Below are positions 42,059 to 51,285 of a DNA stretch of 64,000 nt, in pieces. A model generated the notes under the pieces. It did not search any database. It was not told where the DNA came from and was given only the letters and a program-made list of their open reading frames with translations. The position numbers and the translations under genes were made by a program. This DNA comes from Bradyrhizobium embrapense (GTDB lineage: Bacteria; Pseudomonadota; Alphaproteobacteria; Rhizobiales; Xanthobacteraceae), in contig NZ_LFIP02000001.1 in the NCBI RefSeq assembly GCF_001189235.2, positions 1,353,450-1,417,449 on the forward strand. Direction: 5' to 3'. Numbering within the stretch: the stretch's first letter is position 1; each line of letters starts with the position of its first letter.

Positions 42059-43231
42059 TCACGCCGCCAGCGCGTCCTCCACGATCTTTACGAAGTACGA
42101 CGTCCCGAACACGATCGCCTCGTCGTTGAAATTGTAGGCGGGGTGATGCAGGCCGGCGCTGTCGCCGTTGCCGCAGAAGATGAAGGCGCCGGGCCGCGCT
42201 TCCAGCATGTACGAAAAATCCTCGCCGCCCATCAGCGGCGGCATCGTATGCACGTTGCCGTCGCCGGCGACTTCCTTGGCGATGCGGGTCGCGAATTCGG
42301 TCTGCGGCGCGTGGTTGACGGTGACGGGATAGCCGCGCTTGTAGTCGAGATCGATCCGGGCGCCGGTCAGTTGGGCCACGCCCTTGACCACTTCACCGAT
42401 GCGCTTCTCGATCAATTGCCGGACCTCCGGGGTCAGGGTGCGGACGGTGCCGCGCAGGACCGCGGTCTGCGGAATCACGTTGCGGGCATTGCCGGCGTGA
42501 AATTCGCAGATCGAGATCACGGCGGAATCGAGCGGATCGACGCTGCGCGACACGATCGACTGCAGCGCGGTGATCAACTGTGCGCCGACCATCACCGAAT
42601 CGATGCATTTGTGCGGCCGCGCGGCGTGGCCGCCGAGGCCTTCGATGTTGATATTGACCTCGTCGGTGGACGCCATGATCGGGCCGGAGCGGATCGCGAA
42701 CGAGCCGATCGGAATCCCCGGGCCATTGTGCATGCCGTAAACCTGCTGGACGCCGAAGCGGTCCATCAAGCCGTCCTTGATCATGGCGGCAGCCCCAGCG
42801 CCACCCTCCTCGGCCGGCTGGAAGATCACGACCGCGTCGCCGGCGAAATTGCGCGTCTCGGCGAGATAGCGCGCCGCGCCGAGCAGCATTGCAGTGTGGC
42901 CGTCATGGCCGCAGGCGTGCATCTTGCCCGGCGTCTTCGAGGCGTAAGGCAGATTGGTTTCCTCGTGGATCGGCAGCGCGTCCATGTCGGCGCGCAGGCC
43001 GATCACCTTGATGTCGCCCTTGGCCGCGCCCTTCTTGCCCTTGATGACCCCGACCACGCCAGTCTTGCCGAGCCCGGTCACGACCTCGTCGCAGCCGAAT
43101 TCCCGCAGCCGGTCCGCCACGAATGATGCAGTGCGGTGCACGTCGTAGAGCAGCTCGGGGTTTTCATGGATGTTGCGGCGCCAGGCCTGGATATCGGGTT
43201 GCAGATCGGCGACGCGGTTGACGATGGGCAT
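42059..43231 (-). CDS. M20 family amidohydrolase (aminoacylase/hippurate hydrolase type)
   Basis: 390 residues from the ATG before PIVNRVADLQPDIQAWRRNIHENPELLYDVHRTASFVA. Metal-site segments are KMHACGHDGHTAMLLGAA and PAEEGGAGAAAMI, with YGMHNGPGIPIGSFAIRSGPIMA and a dimerisation segment GGHAARPHKCIDSV. The end has MPPLMGGEDFSYML with the last metal ligand region. It is cytoplasmic and hydrolyses N-acyl amino acids or similar amides. An in-frame extension to 43291 looks spurious. Confidence 0.88.
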   Translation of the reverse strand: MPIVNRVADLQPDIQAWRRNIHENPELLYDVHRTASFVADRLREFGCDEVVTGLGKTGVVGVIKGKKGAAKGDIKVIGLRADMDALPIHEETNLPYASKTPGKMHACGHDGHTAMLLGAARYLAETRNFAGDAVVIFQPAEEGGAGAAAMIKDGLMDRFGVQQVYGMHNGPGIPIGSFAIRSGPIMASTDEVNINIEGLGGHAARPHKCIDSVMVGAQLITALQSIVSRSVDPLDSAVISICEFHAGNARNVIPQTAVLRGTVRTLTPEVRQLIEKRIGEVVKGVAQLTGARIDLDYKRGYPVTVNHAPQTEFATRIAKEVAGDGNVHTMPPLMGGEDFSYMLEARPGAFIFCGNGDSAGLHHPAYNFNDEAIVFGTSYFVKIVEDALAA

Positions 43232-43514
43232 GAGAATTCTGGCCTCGGAGGTTGGACGTAAGTCCTCTTTAGCATGCAAGAGACGGTCCACCCAACAGAT
43301 GTGGCATGCCTCCGGCTTGGGCCCTGCATTCGCAAAATGGGATGCCGAATGTTCCGAGGACGTCGGGCCGAGTGACCTTGCGTACGTTGGCCAATGTATG
43401 GCCGGACGGGATCGCGTCCGACCAAAGCCTAATAGTGCCGTGGATATCCCATGCGGATACTATCTGAGGTTTCCGCACCGAAATCCTCCAGCCTTCAAAG
43501 AAGGGCGCGGCTGC

Positions 43515-43940
43515 ATGACGCCGGATCAAGCGGTCTTGTTCTCCACCATCATCCTGCTGGTGCCGATGGGCTACTTCCTGCTCGCGGCTCCTGCGTTCCT
43601 GCTCGTGAAGCTCGACCTCCCGCCAGTCATCCGCCTGCTGCGCGGGATGTTCAATGCCTACTTCCTGGTGCTGACGGTCTCGGGCGTGATCGGGACGCTC
43701 GCCTTTGCCGCAGCGGGCCGGCCGGCCGTCGCGCTCGGCATCGCCTTGATCGCGGCTTTTGCGGTGCTGGCACGCCGCTGGTTCCTGCGGCGGCTCGACG
43801 CCGAGGCCGAGGCGCGAGACTCAGGTGATCCGACCGCCGTGCGGCGCCTCCGCCAGTTGCACTGGGGCGGCATGCTGTGCAATGCGGTGCAGGTTTTCGT
43901 CCTGGTCGGCAGCATTCCCTACATGGCGCCGCTGCCCTGA
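43515..43940 (+). CDS. membrane protein, unknown function
   Basis: 141 residues from the ATG before TPDQAVLFST. There are four hydrophobic segments (about residues 7-30, 46-68, 71-88 and 117-137). The loop between helices 3 and 4 is charged (RRWFLRRLDAEAEARDSGDPTAVRRLRQ). I recognise no family. The end overlaps the convergent PPOX gene by 22 bp. Confidence 0.65.
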   Translation: MTPDQAVLFSTIILLVPMGYFLLAAPAFLLVKLDLPPVIRLLRGMFNAYFLVLTVSGVIGTLAFAAAGRPAVALGIALIAAFAVLARRWFLRRLDAEAEARDSGDPTAVRRLRQLHWGGMLCNAVQVFVLVGSIPYMAPLP

Positions 43941-44560
43941 TCGGGTTTCCGATGCGGATCGTATTTTGAAAGCACGTCCTTCAGGTAATCGCGGCTTTTC
44001 CATTCCGGCGCGGGCGGCTCGTAGCCGGGCCGAGGAACGAACGGATTCGCCGGCACATCCGCTGACGCGCCCGTCAGGTCCGGAATGTAGCGCGGGCAGT
44101 TTGGAAAGATTTCGCATTTGACGCGCACGACGACCTTCGCGCCGTGATGCCGGGCAAGCGTCTCCGCGCTGTCGTCGATCGTTGCCTTGCCCCGAACGCG
44201 CGCGCGAAACGTCTTGCCGTCGAGGCGTACAAACAGCAACCCGACGTTCGGGTTGCGGTGAATGTTGCCGAGCGTGCGGTACATGTTGTTGCCGTCATAC
44301 TCGGGATATTCAAGCGTGTCGGGCCCGGTGATCTTCACGAAGCCGGGATCGCCGCAACGCATCGAACAATCGACATTGTCCCGATAGCTCGTCGCAATGA
44401 AAAAGAATCGCGTCTCCTCGATGAGCTTGCGCTCTTGCTCCCAGAACTCGAAGTGGAGGCGATGCTTCTCGAGGCCGTCGGCGACACGACGGCCGTCGAA
44501 GCGGTCCTGCAACTCACGCATTCCGTCGTGGTAGAAAGGGGCGCGGACGGGATCTGCCAC
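43919..44560 (-). CDS. pyridoxamine 5'-phosphate oxidase-fold flavoprotein
   Basis: 213 residues. The split-barrel core is FFFIATSYRDNVDCSMRCGDPGFVKITGPDTLEYPEYDGNNMYRTLGNIHRNPNVGLLFVRLDG, followed by GKATIDD and VRVKCEIFPNCPRYIPDL. These are features of PPOX-type flavin-binding proteins related to the phage- or MSMEG-type DUF subgroup rather than true PdxH. The activity is unknown. It ends inside the last codons of the convergent membrane gene. Confidence 0.8.
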   Translation of the reverse strand: MADPVRAPFYHDGMRELQDRFDGRRVADGLEKHRLHFEFWEQERKLIEETRFFFIATSYRDNVDCSMRCGDPGFVKITGPDTLEYPEYDGNNMYRTLGNIHRNPNVGLLFVRLDGKTFRARVRGKATIDDSAETLARHHGAKVVVRVKCEIFPNCPRYIPDLTGASADVPANPFVPRPGYEPPAPEWKSRDYLKDVLSKYDPHRKPDQGSGAM

Positions 44561-44664
44561 GTGACTTCTCCAACAAGTTGATCAAGCTATCTGCGAGCCT
44601 TGGCCCAGCCAGATTGTTCGGCAGAGCGGCAGCAAATTATCCGGGCCTGCCCGGCCGCAGTCGG

Positions 44665-46002
44665 CTAGTTTCCCTTCGCCTGCCGATCGAACGCGCTCAG
44701 CACGGCCAGCGTCATGGCCTCGACACCGGTCTTGATGGTGGGCTCCGGCACCGGCGCGAACAGCGCGGAATGGTTGCTCGGCAATGGCGGGCCGTTGCCC
44801 GCCCGCGCCGCGGCGACGCGCTCCGGCTCGTAGACACCGATGTTGAAGAACATCGACGGCACCCCGGCGCTAACGAACTCCGAGTAATCCTCGCTGGGCG
44901 TGCCCGGCGGCGAGGTCGCGAACTTGTCGCCAAACGCCGCCTTCAGCACCTTTTCCGCCGTGCCGACCACGTCCGGATCGTTGATCACGGCCTTGGTCCC
45001 TTCGGCCAGGTTGATCTCGGGCTCCGGCGCATTCGACATGGCGGCGACCGCCTTTGCCGTCCGCTCGATACCTGCAAGCATCCTGGCGCGGACTTCGGGC
45101 TTGAAGGTGCGAATGGTGCCGAGCAGCACCACATCGTCAGGAATGATGTTCGACGCGGTGCCGCCGTGAATTGCGCCGATGCTGACCACGCCGAATTCGG
45201 TCGGGTCCTTTTCGCGGCTGATCACGCTCTGAACGTCGACGACGAATCGCGCGGCCATCATCACGGGATCGATCGTCGCCTGCGGCACCGCACCGTGCCC
45301 GCCGCGGCCACGGAATTTGATGTAGAGGCCATCGGCGGCGGACGAGCCGATCCCGACGCGATAGCGCACCGTTCCATAGGCGAACGGACCATCGTGCAAG
45401 GCGAAGCCGAAATTCGGCTTTGGAAATCTCGTGAACAGACCGTCCGCCAGCATCGCCTTGGCGCCGGCCACGATCTCTTCAGCCGGCTGGGCGATGAACA
45501 TCAGCGTGCCGTGCCACTGGTCTTTCAAGCCGACCAGCATCTTCGCCGCGCCGACCCAGCTCGCCATGTGGATGTCGTGGCCACAGCTGTGGGCCACGAA
45601 GGTTTCCCGTCCCTGCCAGTTGGTCTTGTCGTGGCTGGCATAGGGAAGTCCGGTCTTCTCTTCCATCGGCAGCGCATCGAGCTCGGTGCGCACCATGATG
45701 GTGGGGCCCTCGCCGTTCCTGTAGAGCGCGACCAGCCCGGTCTTGCCGACGTGCTCCGTCACCTCGAAGCCCAGCGCCCGCATTTCGGCAGCCAGCTTGG
45801 CCGCGGTCTTCTCCTCCTGAAACGCGATCTCGGGGTGGGCGTGAATATCCTTGTAGAGCGCGTCGAGTTTCGGATAGCCGGCCTCGACTGACTTCTCGAT
45901 TGCGCCCTTCAGCGCGGCGACGTCGAGTTCAGCGTTGGCGCGGTGCGGCAGTAAGGCGCAGAGCGCGGCGGACGCAAGCAGCGTGAGAACAATCCTGTTC
46001 AT
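44665..46002 (-). CDS. exported M20 family amidohydrolase
   Basis: 445 residues. The signal peptide MNRIVLTLLASAALCALLPHRANA is cleaved before ELDVAA, so the enzyme should be periplasmic. Metal-site segments are FVAHSCGHDIHMASWVGAA and PAEEIVAGAKAMLADG; GRGGHGAVPQATIDPV is the dimerisation part, and TPSEDYSEFVSAGVPSMFF the last ligand region. It resembles the cytoplasmic M20 protein 1.4 kb away but is longer and exported, so the two may act on the same kind of amide in different compartments. Confidence 0.87.
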   Translation of the reverse strand: MNRIVLTLLASAALCALLPHRANAELDVAALKGAIEKSVEAGYPKLDALYKDIHAHPEIAFQEEKTAAKLAAEMRALGFEVTEHVGKTGLVALYRNGEGPTIMVRTELDALPMEEKTGLPYASHDKTNWQGRETFVAHSCGHDIHMASWVGAAKMLVGLKDQWHGTLMFIAQPAEEIVAGAKAMLADGLFTRFPKPNFGFALHDGPFAYGTVRYRVGIGSSAADGLYIKFRGRGGHGAVPQATIDPVMMAARFVVDVQSVISREKDPTEFGVVSIGAIHGGTASNIIPDDVVLLGTIRTFKPEVRARMLAGIERTAKAVAAMSNAPEPEINLAEGTKAVINDPDVVGTAEKVLKAAFGDKFATSPPGTPSEDYSEFVSAGVPSMFFNIGVYEPERVAAARAGNGPPLPSNHSALFAPVPEPTIKTGVEAMTLAVLSAFDRQAKGN

Positions 46003-46128
46003 GGCGATCGCTCCAACCGAAACCCGGATATTGCAACCCGGGCAACCCTTGCATCGCCAGCCCCGGCTTTGCTGCGCAATTTAAGCAGGCGCGCTGATGG
46101 GAAACAATGACTGATCCAGAGCGCGCGC

Positions 46129-46899
46129 CTAGCCCGAGGTGAGCATCTGGCTGCGGATCTCCTGTGCGGTGCGGCGCAGCGGCAGCAGAAATTTCTTGCG
46201 AGCGCCGGCCTCGCTGACCGTGCCGGAGATCGTATTGACGCTGAGCGCCGCGACCACCGCGCCGGCCGGGTCGCGCAACGGCACGGCGATGCCGCAGATC
46301 GCGGGATCGAGCTCGCCGTCGACCCAGGCATAGCCGTCGCTTTCGACCCGCGCGAGCAGTTCGCCGAGACGCTCCGGATCGGTCACGGTGCGCGGCGTGA
46401 CTTGCTTGAAGCCGCCGCTCGCAAGATAAGCTTCCCGGCTGCCAGGCGGCAGCGCCGCGAGCATGACGCGGCCGAGTGACACCAGATGCGCGGGCAGCCG
46501 GCTGCCGACGCCGAGATTGGCCGAAAGGATCCGCCGCGCCGGCAGCCGCAGCGCATAGACGATCTCGTCCTCGTCGAGCACGGCCATCGCGCAGGACTCG
46601 CCGATCTCGTTGCGCAAATTCTCCAGCGCGCGCTGCGCATGCGCCCAGTACGGCAATGCATTGAGATAGGACAGGCCGAGCCCGAGCGCGCGCGGACGCA
46701 GGCTGAAATAGCGTCCGTCGGACGCGCAGTATTTCAGTGCCACCAGGGTCGCGAGGATGCGGCGCGCGGTGGCGCGGTTGAGACCGGCAGTGTCGGCGGC
46801 CTCCGCCAACGTGTGCCGGCCCGGCGGCTTGCCGAGGGCTTCGATGATCGAGAAACCGCGCGCGATCGCGCGCACGAAGCCGTCACTCTCTTTGCTCAT
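46129..46899 (-). CDS. IclR-family transcriptional regulator
   Basis: 256 residues from the ATG before SKESDGFVRAIARGFSIIEALGK. The winged helix-turn-helix is TLAEAADTAGLNRATARRILATLVALKYC; the effector domain has AHLVSLGRVMLAALPPG and DGYAWVDGELDPAICGIAVPLRDPAGAVVAALSVN, as in PcaR/PobR-type members. It is divergent from the MaoC operon, which it probably controls in response to an aromatic or CoA-linked acid. Confidence 0.88.
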   Translation of the reverse strand: MSKESDGFVRAIARGFSIIEALGKPPGRHTLAEAADTAGLNRATARRILATLVALKYCASDGRYFSLRPRALGLGLSYLNALPYWAHAQRALENLRNEIGESCAMAVLDEDEIVYALRLPARRILSANLGVGSRLPAHLVSLGRVMLAALPPGSREAYLASGGFKQVTPRTVTDPERLGELLARVESDGYAWVDGELDPAICGIAVPLRDPAGAVVAALSVNTISGTVSEAGARKKFLLPLRRTAQEIRSQMLTSG

Positions 46900-47060
46900 G
46901 GCACCATTCTGCCGCGTTTGCTCGTCACGTCGCAGCCCGCATCGCGGCCTGCGCATGACGCGGCGCTGCCCGCTTGTCAGGGACACCCGACCGCGCTAGC
47001 GTCAATTCACGCAGCGAATGAATTGTTCGCCTGACGAACCAAATAGCAGGAGGATCCTCG

Positions 47061-47552
47061 ATGGCGCAAGCAGAAAGTTCTGCGGCCACCCCGTTCGAAA
47101 CCGATTTCTGGAAGGACGCGAAGCTGCGCAAGGTATGGGACGACATCGTCCCCGGCGAGCCGCGCAAGACGTTGCCCTACCTGCTCACGCAGGACGCGAT
47201 CGCGCTGTACTGCCGTGCAGTCGGCGAGACCAACCCGCTCTATCTGGATGAGGCGGCAGCGAAGGCCGGGCCCTATGGCGGGCTGATCGCGCCGCCCGCG
47301 ATCCATATCCTCCTGATGTTCGCCTGCACGCCCGCCGACGACTGGATGCGCTCGCCCGGCACCGTCAATGCGGGCCAATCGTGGAGCTACAACATCCCTG
47401 CCCGCCCCGGCGACACCATCACGCTGCAGGCCCGCGCGCTCGACAAGTTCATCAAGCGCGAGCGGCTGTTCGTGGTGCACGACAACGTCTTCTTCAACCA
47501 GCATGGCGACGTGATCTGCTCGGGTCGCGGCCAGACCATCCGTCCGATGTAA
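47061..47552 (+). CDS. MaoC-family dehydratase, larger subunit
   Basis: 163 residues with AGGAGGA before the ATG. It has a hot-dog-fold N-terminal MaoC pattern: YLLTQDAIALYCRAVGETNPLYLDEAAAKAGPYGGLIAPPAIHILL, then GTVNAGQSWSYNIPARPGDTITLQARALDKFIKRERLFVVHDNVFFNQHGDVIC. It begins the operon opposite IclR and is followed by a second MaoC gene, so the two likely form a heteromeric (R)-enoyl-CoA hydratase. Confidence 0.85.
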   Translation: MAQAESSAATPFETDFWKDAKLRKVWDDIVPGEPRKTLPYLLTQDAIALYCRAVGETNPLYLDEAAAKAGPYGGLIAPPAIHILLMFACTPADDWMRSPGTVNAGQSWSYNIPARPGDTITLQARALDKFIKRERLFVVHDNVFFNQHGDVICSGRGQTIRPM

Positions 47553-47560
47553 AGGGAATC

Positions 47561-48013
47561 ATGATGACATATGCGAATTTCGAAACTCTCAAGGCCGGCG
47601 ACACCATCGACGGCCCCGCCTTCGCGGTGTCGCGCGAATCGATCCGCCTGTTCTGCGACGCCTCGCTCGACTACAACCCGCTGCATCTCGACGACGACTA
47701 CATGAAAGGCGATTTCGGCAAGACCAATTTCGGCGGCATCATCATGCACGGCATGAACAATTTCGGCCTGATCTCGCGCATGCTGACCGATTGGGCGCTT
47801 CCCGCCGGCGCGATCCATCGCCGGCTCGAGACGCGCTGGCTGAAGCCGGTGAAGCCCGGCGACACCATCCGCCCGGCCGGCACCATCAAGGCCAAGCAGA
47901 CCACCGCCAAATCGCGCTGGGTGCTGGTCGATGTCGCCGTGCAGAACCAGCGCGGCGAGACCGTCGCCGCCGGCGAAGCGATGCTGGAGTTTCCCAGCGC
48001 GAAGGCGGGCTAG
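47561..48013 (+). CDS. MaoC-family dehydratase, smaller subunit
   Basis: 150 residues; two ATGs in a row (47561 and 47564) can serve as start. The fold pattern is FAVSRESIRLFCDASLDYNPLHLDDDYMKGDFGKTNFGGIIMHGMNNFGLISRMLTDW; the D-x-N-P-x-H segment holds the catalytic Asp and His of (R)-hydratases, which the first MaoC lacks in this exact form. The gene starts 8 bases after the first MaoC stop. Confidence 0.85.
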   Translation: MMTYANFETLKAGDTIDGPAFAVSRESIRLFCDASLDYNPLHLDDDYMKGDFGKTNFGGIIMHGMNNFGLISRMLTDWALPAGAIHRRLETRWLKPVKPGDTIRPAGTIKAKQTTAKSRWVLVDVAVQNQRGETVAAGEAMLEFPSAKAG

Positions 48014-48049
48014 CAGCGTATTCAATCAGAACAACGGGCTCCGCTTCGC

Positions 48050-48195
48050 CTCTCCCCGCGCGCGGCGCGGGGCCGGAACGCGTCGCAGATGCGTTCCGGG
48101 TGAGGGGGAGCCCCCGTGAACTCGGCTATCGCCGCATTATGCGGAGACAGCCCCTCACCCCAGCCCTCTCCCCGCAAGAACGGGGCGAGGGAGCG
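48050..48195. repeat. GC-rich dispersed repeat, two palindromes
   Basis: The first part (TCTCCCCGCGCGCGGCGCGGGGCC, GGAACGCG / GCGTTCC) and the second (CCCCTCACCCCAGCCCTCTC to CGGGGCGAGGGAG) each fold back. The second part resembles the element inserted in imuB. The repeat splits the MaoC genes from the MFS gene, so the operon may be divided here. Confidence 0.7.
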
Positions 48196-48252
48196 CGCCT
48201 CCTTCGCGGCGCCAACCGACTCAACAATCAAAAGAATCACTTGGAGGTTTCG

Positions 48253-49560
48253 ATGCAGGATGCGGCCCATTCGCGGCTTTATGGACGGATCGCCTGGCGC
48301 CTGATCCCGTTCCTGCTGGCGTGCTATACGGTTGCGATCATCGATCGCTTCAACATCGGCTTTGCCAAGCTGCAATTCCTGCACGACCTCAACATCGATG
48401 ACGCGGTGTTCGGGCTTGCCGCCGGCATCTTCTCGGTCGGCTATGTCGCGCTCGAAGTGCCGAGCAATCTGCTGCTGGTCAGAATCGGCGTGCGCAAGAC
48501 GCTGCTGCGGATCATGGTGCTGTGGGGCGCCGTGACCGTGCTGCTCGCGCTGGTGCAGAACCAGTATCACCTCTATCTGCTGCGCTTCCTGCTCGGCGCC
48601 GCCGAGGGCGGCTTCTTCCCCGGCATCCTGTATTACCTGACGCTGTGGTTTCCGGACCGCGTGCGCGGCCGCATGACCAGCCTGTTCGTGATGGCGGTGC
48701 CGCTCGGCGGCGTCATCGCGGGACCGTTGTCGGGCCTGATCATGGACCACATGCAGGGCGTCCATGGTCTGCATGGCTGGCAGTGGTTGTTCATCCTCGA
48801 GGGTGTTCCCGCCGTGCTGCTCGGCATCGCCGCGTATCTTTATCTCGCCGACGGGCCCCGGGCCGCGAGCTGGCTCAACGCCGACGAGCAGCGGCAGGTC
48901 GCAAGCGATCTCGCTCGCGATCGTGCCGCCGCCCCTGGCACCACCCGCAACTTCGCGGCGGCGCTGCGCGAGCCGCGCGTCTATCTCTTGTCCTTCATCT
49001 ATTTCGCTTTCTTCTGCTCGCTCAACACCATCCTGCTGTGGACGCCGACGCTCCTCAAGCGCGTCGGCGTCGTCACCACCACCGAGATCGGCTGGTTGAG
49101 CGGCGCGATCTCGGTGGCGTCGGCGATCGGCATGGTCGCGATCGGCTACAGTTCCGATCGCACGCGGGAACGACGTTGGCACGTGGTCGCTTGCGGCCTG
49201 GTCGCGGCGGCGTGCTTCATCGCGCTGCAGGCCGCGCAGGGCAGCATCCTCTTGACCGTGACCCTGCTCGCCATCGCATCGATCGGCATCTTCGCGATCC
49301 TCTCCCTGTTCTGGACCATCCCGAACGCGATGCTGGAGGGCAGTGCCGCGGCGGGCGGTATCGCGTTGATCAGCGCGATCGGCTCGTTCGGCGGCGCGGT
49401 GTGCCCTGCCCTGATCGGATGGATGAATGTCGCGACCGGGAGCATCTACACACCGCTCGCCCTGGTCGGCGCCGTGCTCGCGATAGGTATGCTGACCCTG
49501 ATTCTCTGTGTGCCGAGGCCCGGCCCCGAGGTCCCACTCGCCGAACCGAGCCGTCCCTGA
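48253..49560 (+). CDS. MFS transporter, anion:cation symporter type
   Basis: 435 residues with TGGAGG 6 bases before the ATG and 12 membrane helices. Early segments YTVAIIDRFNIGFAKLQFLHDLNIDD, VALEVPSNLLLVRIGVRKTLLRIM and LRFLLGAAEGGFFPGILYYLTLWFPDRVRGRM are typical of the ACS family, which imports organic acids. The neighbours suggest that its substrate feeds the MaoC/GMC pathway. Confidence 0.9.
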   Translation: MQDAAHSRLYGRIAWRLIPFLLACYTVAIIDRFNIGFAKLQFLHDLNIDDAVFGLAAGIFSVGYVALEVPSNLLLVRIGVRKTLLRIMVLWGAVTVLLALVQNQYHLYLLRFLLGAAEGGFFPGILYYLTLWFPDRVRGRMTSLFVMAVPLGGVIAGPLSGLIMDHMQGVHGLHGWQWLFILEGVPAVLLGIAAYLYLADGPRAASWLNADEQRQVASDLARDRAAAPGTTRNFAAALREPRVYLLSFIYFAFFCSLNTILLWTPTLLKRVGVVTTTEIGWLSGAISVASAIGMVAIGYSSDRTRERRWHVVACGLVAAACFIALQAAQGSILLTVTLLAIASIGIFAILSLFWTIPNAMLEGSAAAGGIALISAIGSFGGAVCPALIGWMNVATGSIYTPLALVGAVLAIGMLTLILCVPRPGPEVPLAEPSRP

Positions 49561-49658
49561 TCATCCAGCACATGCCCGGCGCCATCGGCCGGACTTGTCT
49601 CGACCCGCTGCCTCTGCCTAATAGGCAATAACAAAAGACGCTTCCCGGGAACGAGGAC

Positions 49659-51278
49659 ATGCCGCGAAGGCTCGAGGGTGATTTCGACTACATTATCGTC
49701 GGCGCAGGCACGGCGGGCTGCATCATGGCCAACCGCCTGTCGGCCGATCCGAAGAAGCGCGTGCTGCTGCTGGAGGCCGGCGGCAAGGACAACTGGATCT
49801 GGTTTCACATCCCGGTCGGCTATCTCTTCGCGATCGGCAATCCGCGCTCGGACTGGATGTTCAAGACGGAGGCCGAGCCCGGTCTCAACGGCCGTGCGCT
49901 CGCCTATCCGCGCGGCAAGGTAATCGGCGGCTCGTCGGCGATCAACGCCATGATCTCGATGCGCGGCCAGGCCGCGGATTACGATCACTGGCGGCAGCTC
50001 GGCCTCGCCGGCTGGAGCTACGAGGACGTGCTGCCGGCGTTCAAGCGCCTGGAGGATCACTTCCTCGGTGAAAGCGAGCATCACGGTGTCGGCGGCGGCT
50101 GGCGCATCGAGGCGCCGCGGCTGTCGTGGCAGATCCTCGATGCGGTCGGCGATGCCGCCGAGGAGATGGGCATCAAGCGCATCCCGGACTTCAACACCGG
50201 CGACAATGAAGGCACCTCCTATTTCCACGTCAACCAGAAGCGCGGGCGGCGCTGGTCGTCGGCGCGCGGTTTCCTCAAGCCGGCGCTGAAGCGCAGCAAC
50301 CTGCGGCTCGAGACCGACGTGCTGGTCGACCGCCTGATCATCGAGAGCGGCCGCGCCGCCGGCGTGCTGTTTCGCCAAGGTAATGAGGCCGTCGAGGCGC
50401 GCGCCAAGGGCGAGGTGATCCTCTGCGCGGGCGCGATCGGATCGGTCCAGGTGCTGCACCGTTCCGGCATCGGCCCGGCCGAATGGCTGTCGCCGCTCGG
50501 CGTCGACATCGTGGCTGACGTGCAGGGCATCGGCCACAATCTGCAGGACCATTTGCAGCAGCGCGCGATCTACAAGGTATCGGGCGTGCGCACGCTGAAC
50601 GAGACCTATTACAACCTCGTGCGCCGCGGCCTGATGGGCCTCGACTACGCGTTCCGCCGCCGCGGACCGCTGACCATGGCGCCGTCGCAGCTCGGTATCT
50701 TCACGCGCTCGGATGCGACGCGCTCGCGCGCCAACATCCAGTTCCACGTGCAGCCGCTGTCGCTCGACAAGTTCGGCGACCCCCTGCATCGCTTCCCCGC
50801 GATCACGGTGAGCGCCTGCAATCTGCAGCCGACCTCGCGGGGCACCGTGCGCATCCGCTCGACCGCGCCGGACGACAAGCCGTCGATCGCACCGAACTAC
50901 CTGTCGACCGAGGACGACCGCCAGGTCGCGGCCGACGCGATCCGCACCACGCGCAGGTTGATGAAGCAGAAGGCGCTGGAGCAATATCGTCCCGAGGAGT
51001 TCCTGCCGGGTCCTTCCGTCGGCGACGACGACGCCTCGCTCGCCAGGGCCGCCGGCGACATCGGCACCACGATCTTCCATCCCGTCGGCACCGCGAAGAT
51101 GGGAACGGCCAACGATCCGATGGCCGTCGTCGACGAGCGCCTGCGCTTCTACGGCCTCCACGGCCTGCGCATCGCGGATGCCTCTGTCATGCCGACCATC
51201 ACCTCCGGCAACACCAACACGCCGACCGCGATGATCGCCGAGAAGGCGGCAACGATGATCCTGCAGGATGCGCGATAG
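49659..51278 (+). CDS. GMC-family flavin oxidoreductase (choline-dehydrogenase type)
   Basis: 539 residues. The FAD-binding start is DYIIVGAGTAGCIMANRLSADPKKRVLLLEAGG. The GMC signatures are YPRGKVIGGSSAINAMISMRGQAADYDHW and GAIGSVQVLHRSGIGPAEWL. The active-site His lies in IFHPVGTAKMG near residue 473, with NTNTPTAMIAEKAA at the end. It oxidises an alcohol to an aldehyde; the substrate is not known. It probably belongs to the same operon as the transporter upstream and the hydrolase downstream. Confidence 0.92.
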   Translation: MPRRLEGDFDYIIVGAGTAGCIMANRLSADPKKRVLLLEAGGKDNWIWFHIPVGYLFAIGNPRSDWMFKTEAEPGLNGRALAYPRGKVIGGSSAINAMISMRGQAADYDHWRQLGLAGWSYEDVLPAFKRLEDHFLGESEHHGVGGGWRIEAPRLSWQILDAVGDAAEEMGIKRIPDFNTGDNEGTSYFHVNQKRGRRWSSARGFLKPALKRSNLRLETDVLVDRLIIESGRAAGVLFRQGNEAVEARAKGEVILCAGAIGSVQVLHRSGIGPAEWLSPLGVDIVADVQGIGHNLQDHLQQRAIYKVSGVRTLNETYYNLVRRGLMGLDYAFRRRGPLTMAPSQLGIFTRSDATRSRANIQFHVQPLSLDKFGDPLHRFPAITVSACNLQPTSRGTVRIRSTAPDDKPSIAPNYLSTEDDRQVAADAIRTTRRLMKQKALEQYRPEEFLPGPSVGDDDASLARAAGDIGTTIFHPVGTAKMGTANDPMAVVDERLRFYGLHGLRIADASVMPTITSGNTNTPTAMIAEKAATMILQDAR

Positions 51279-51285
51279 AACGACG

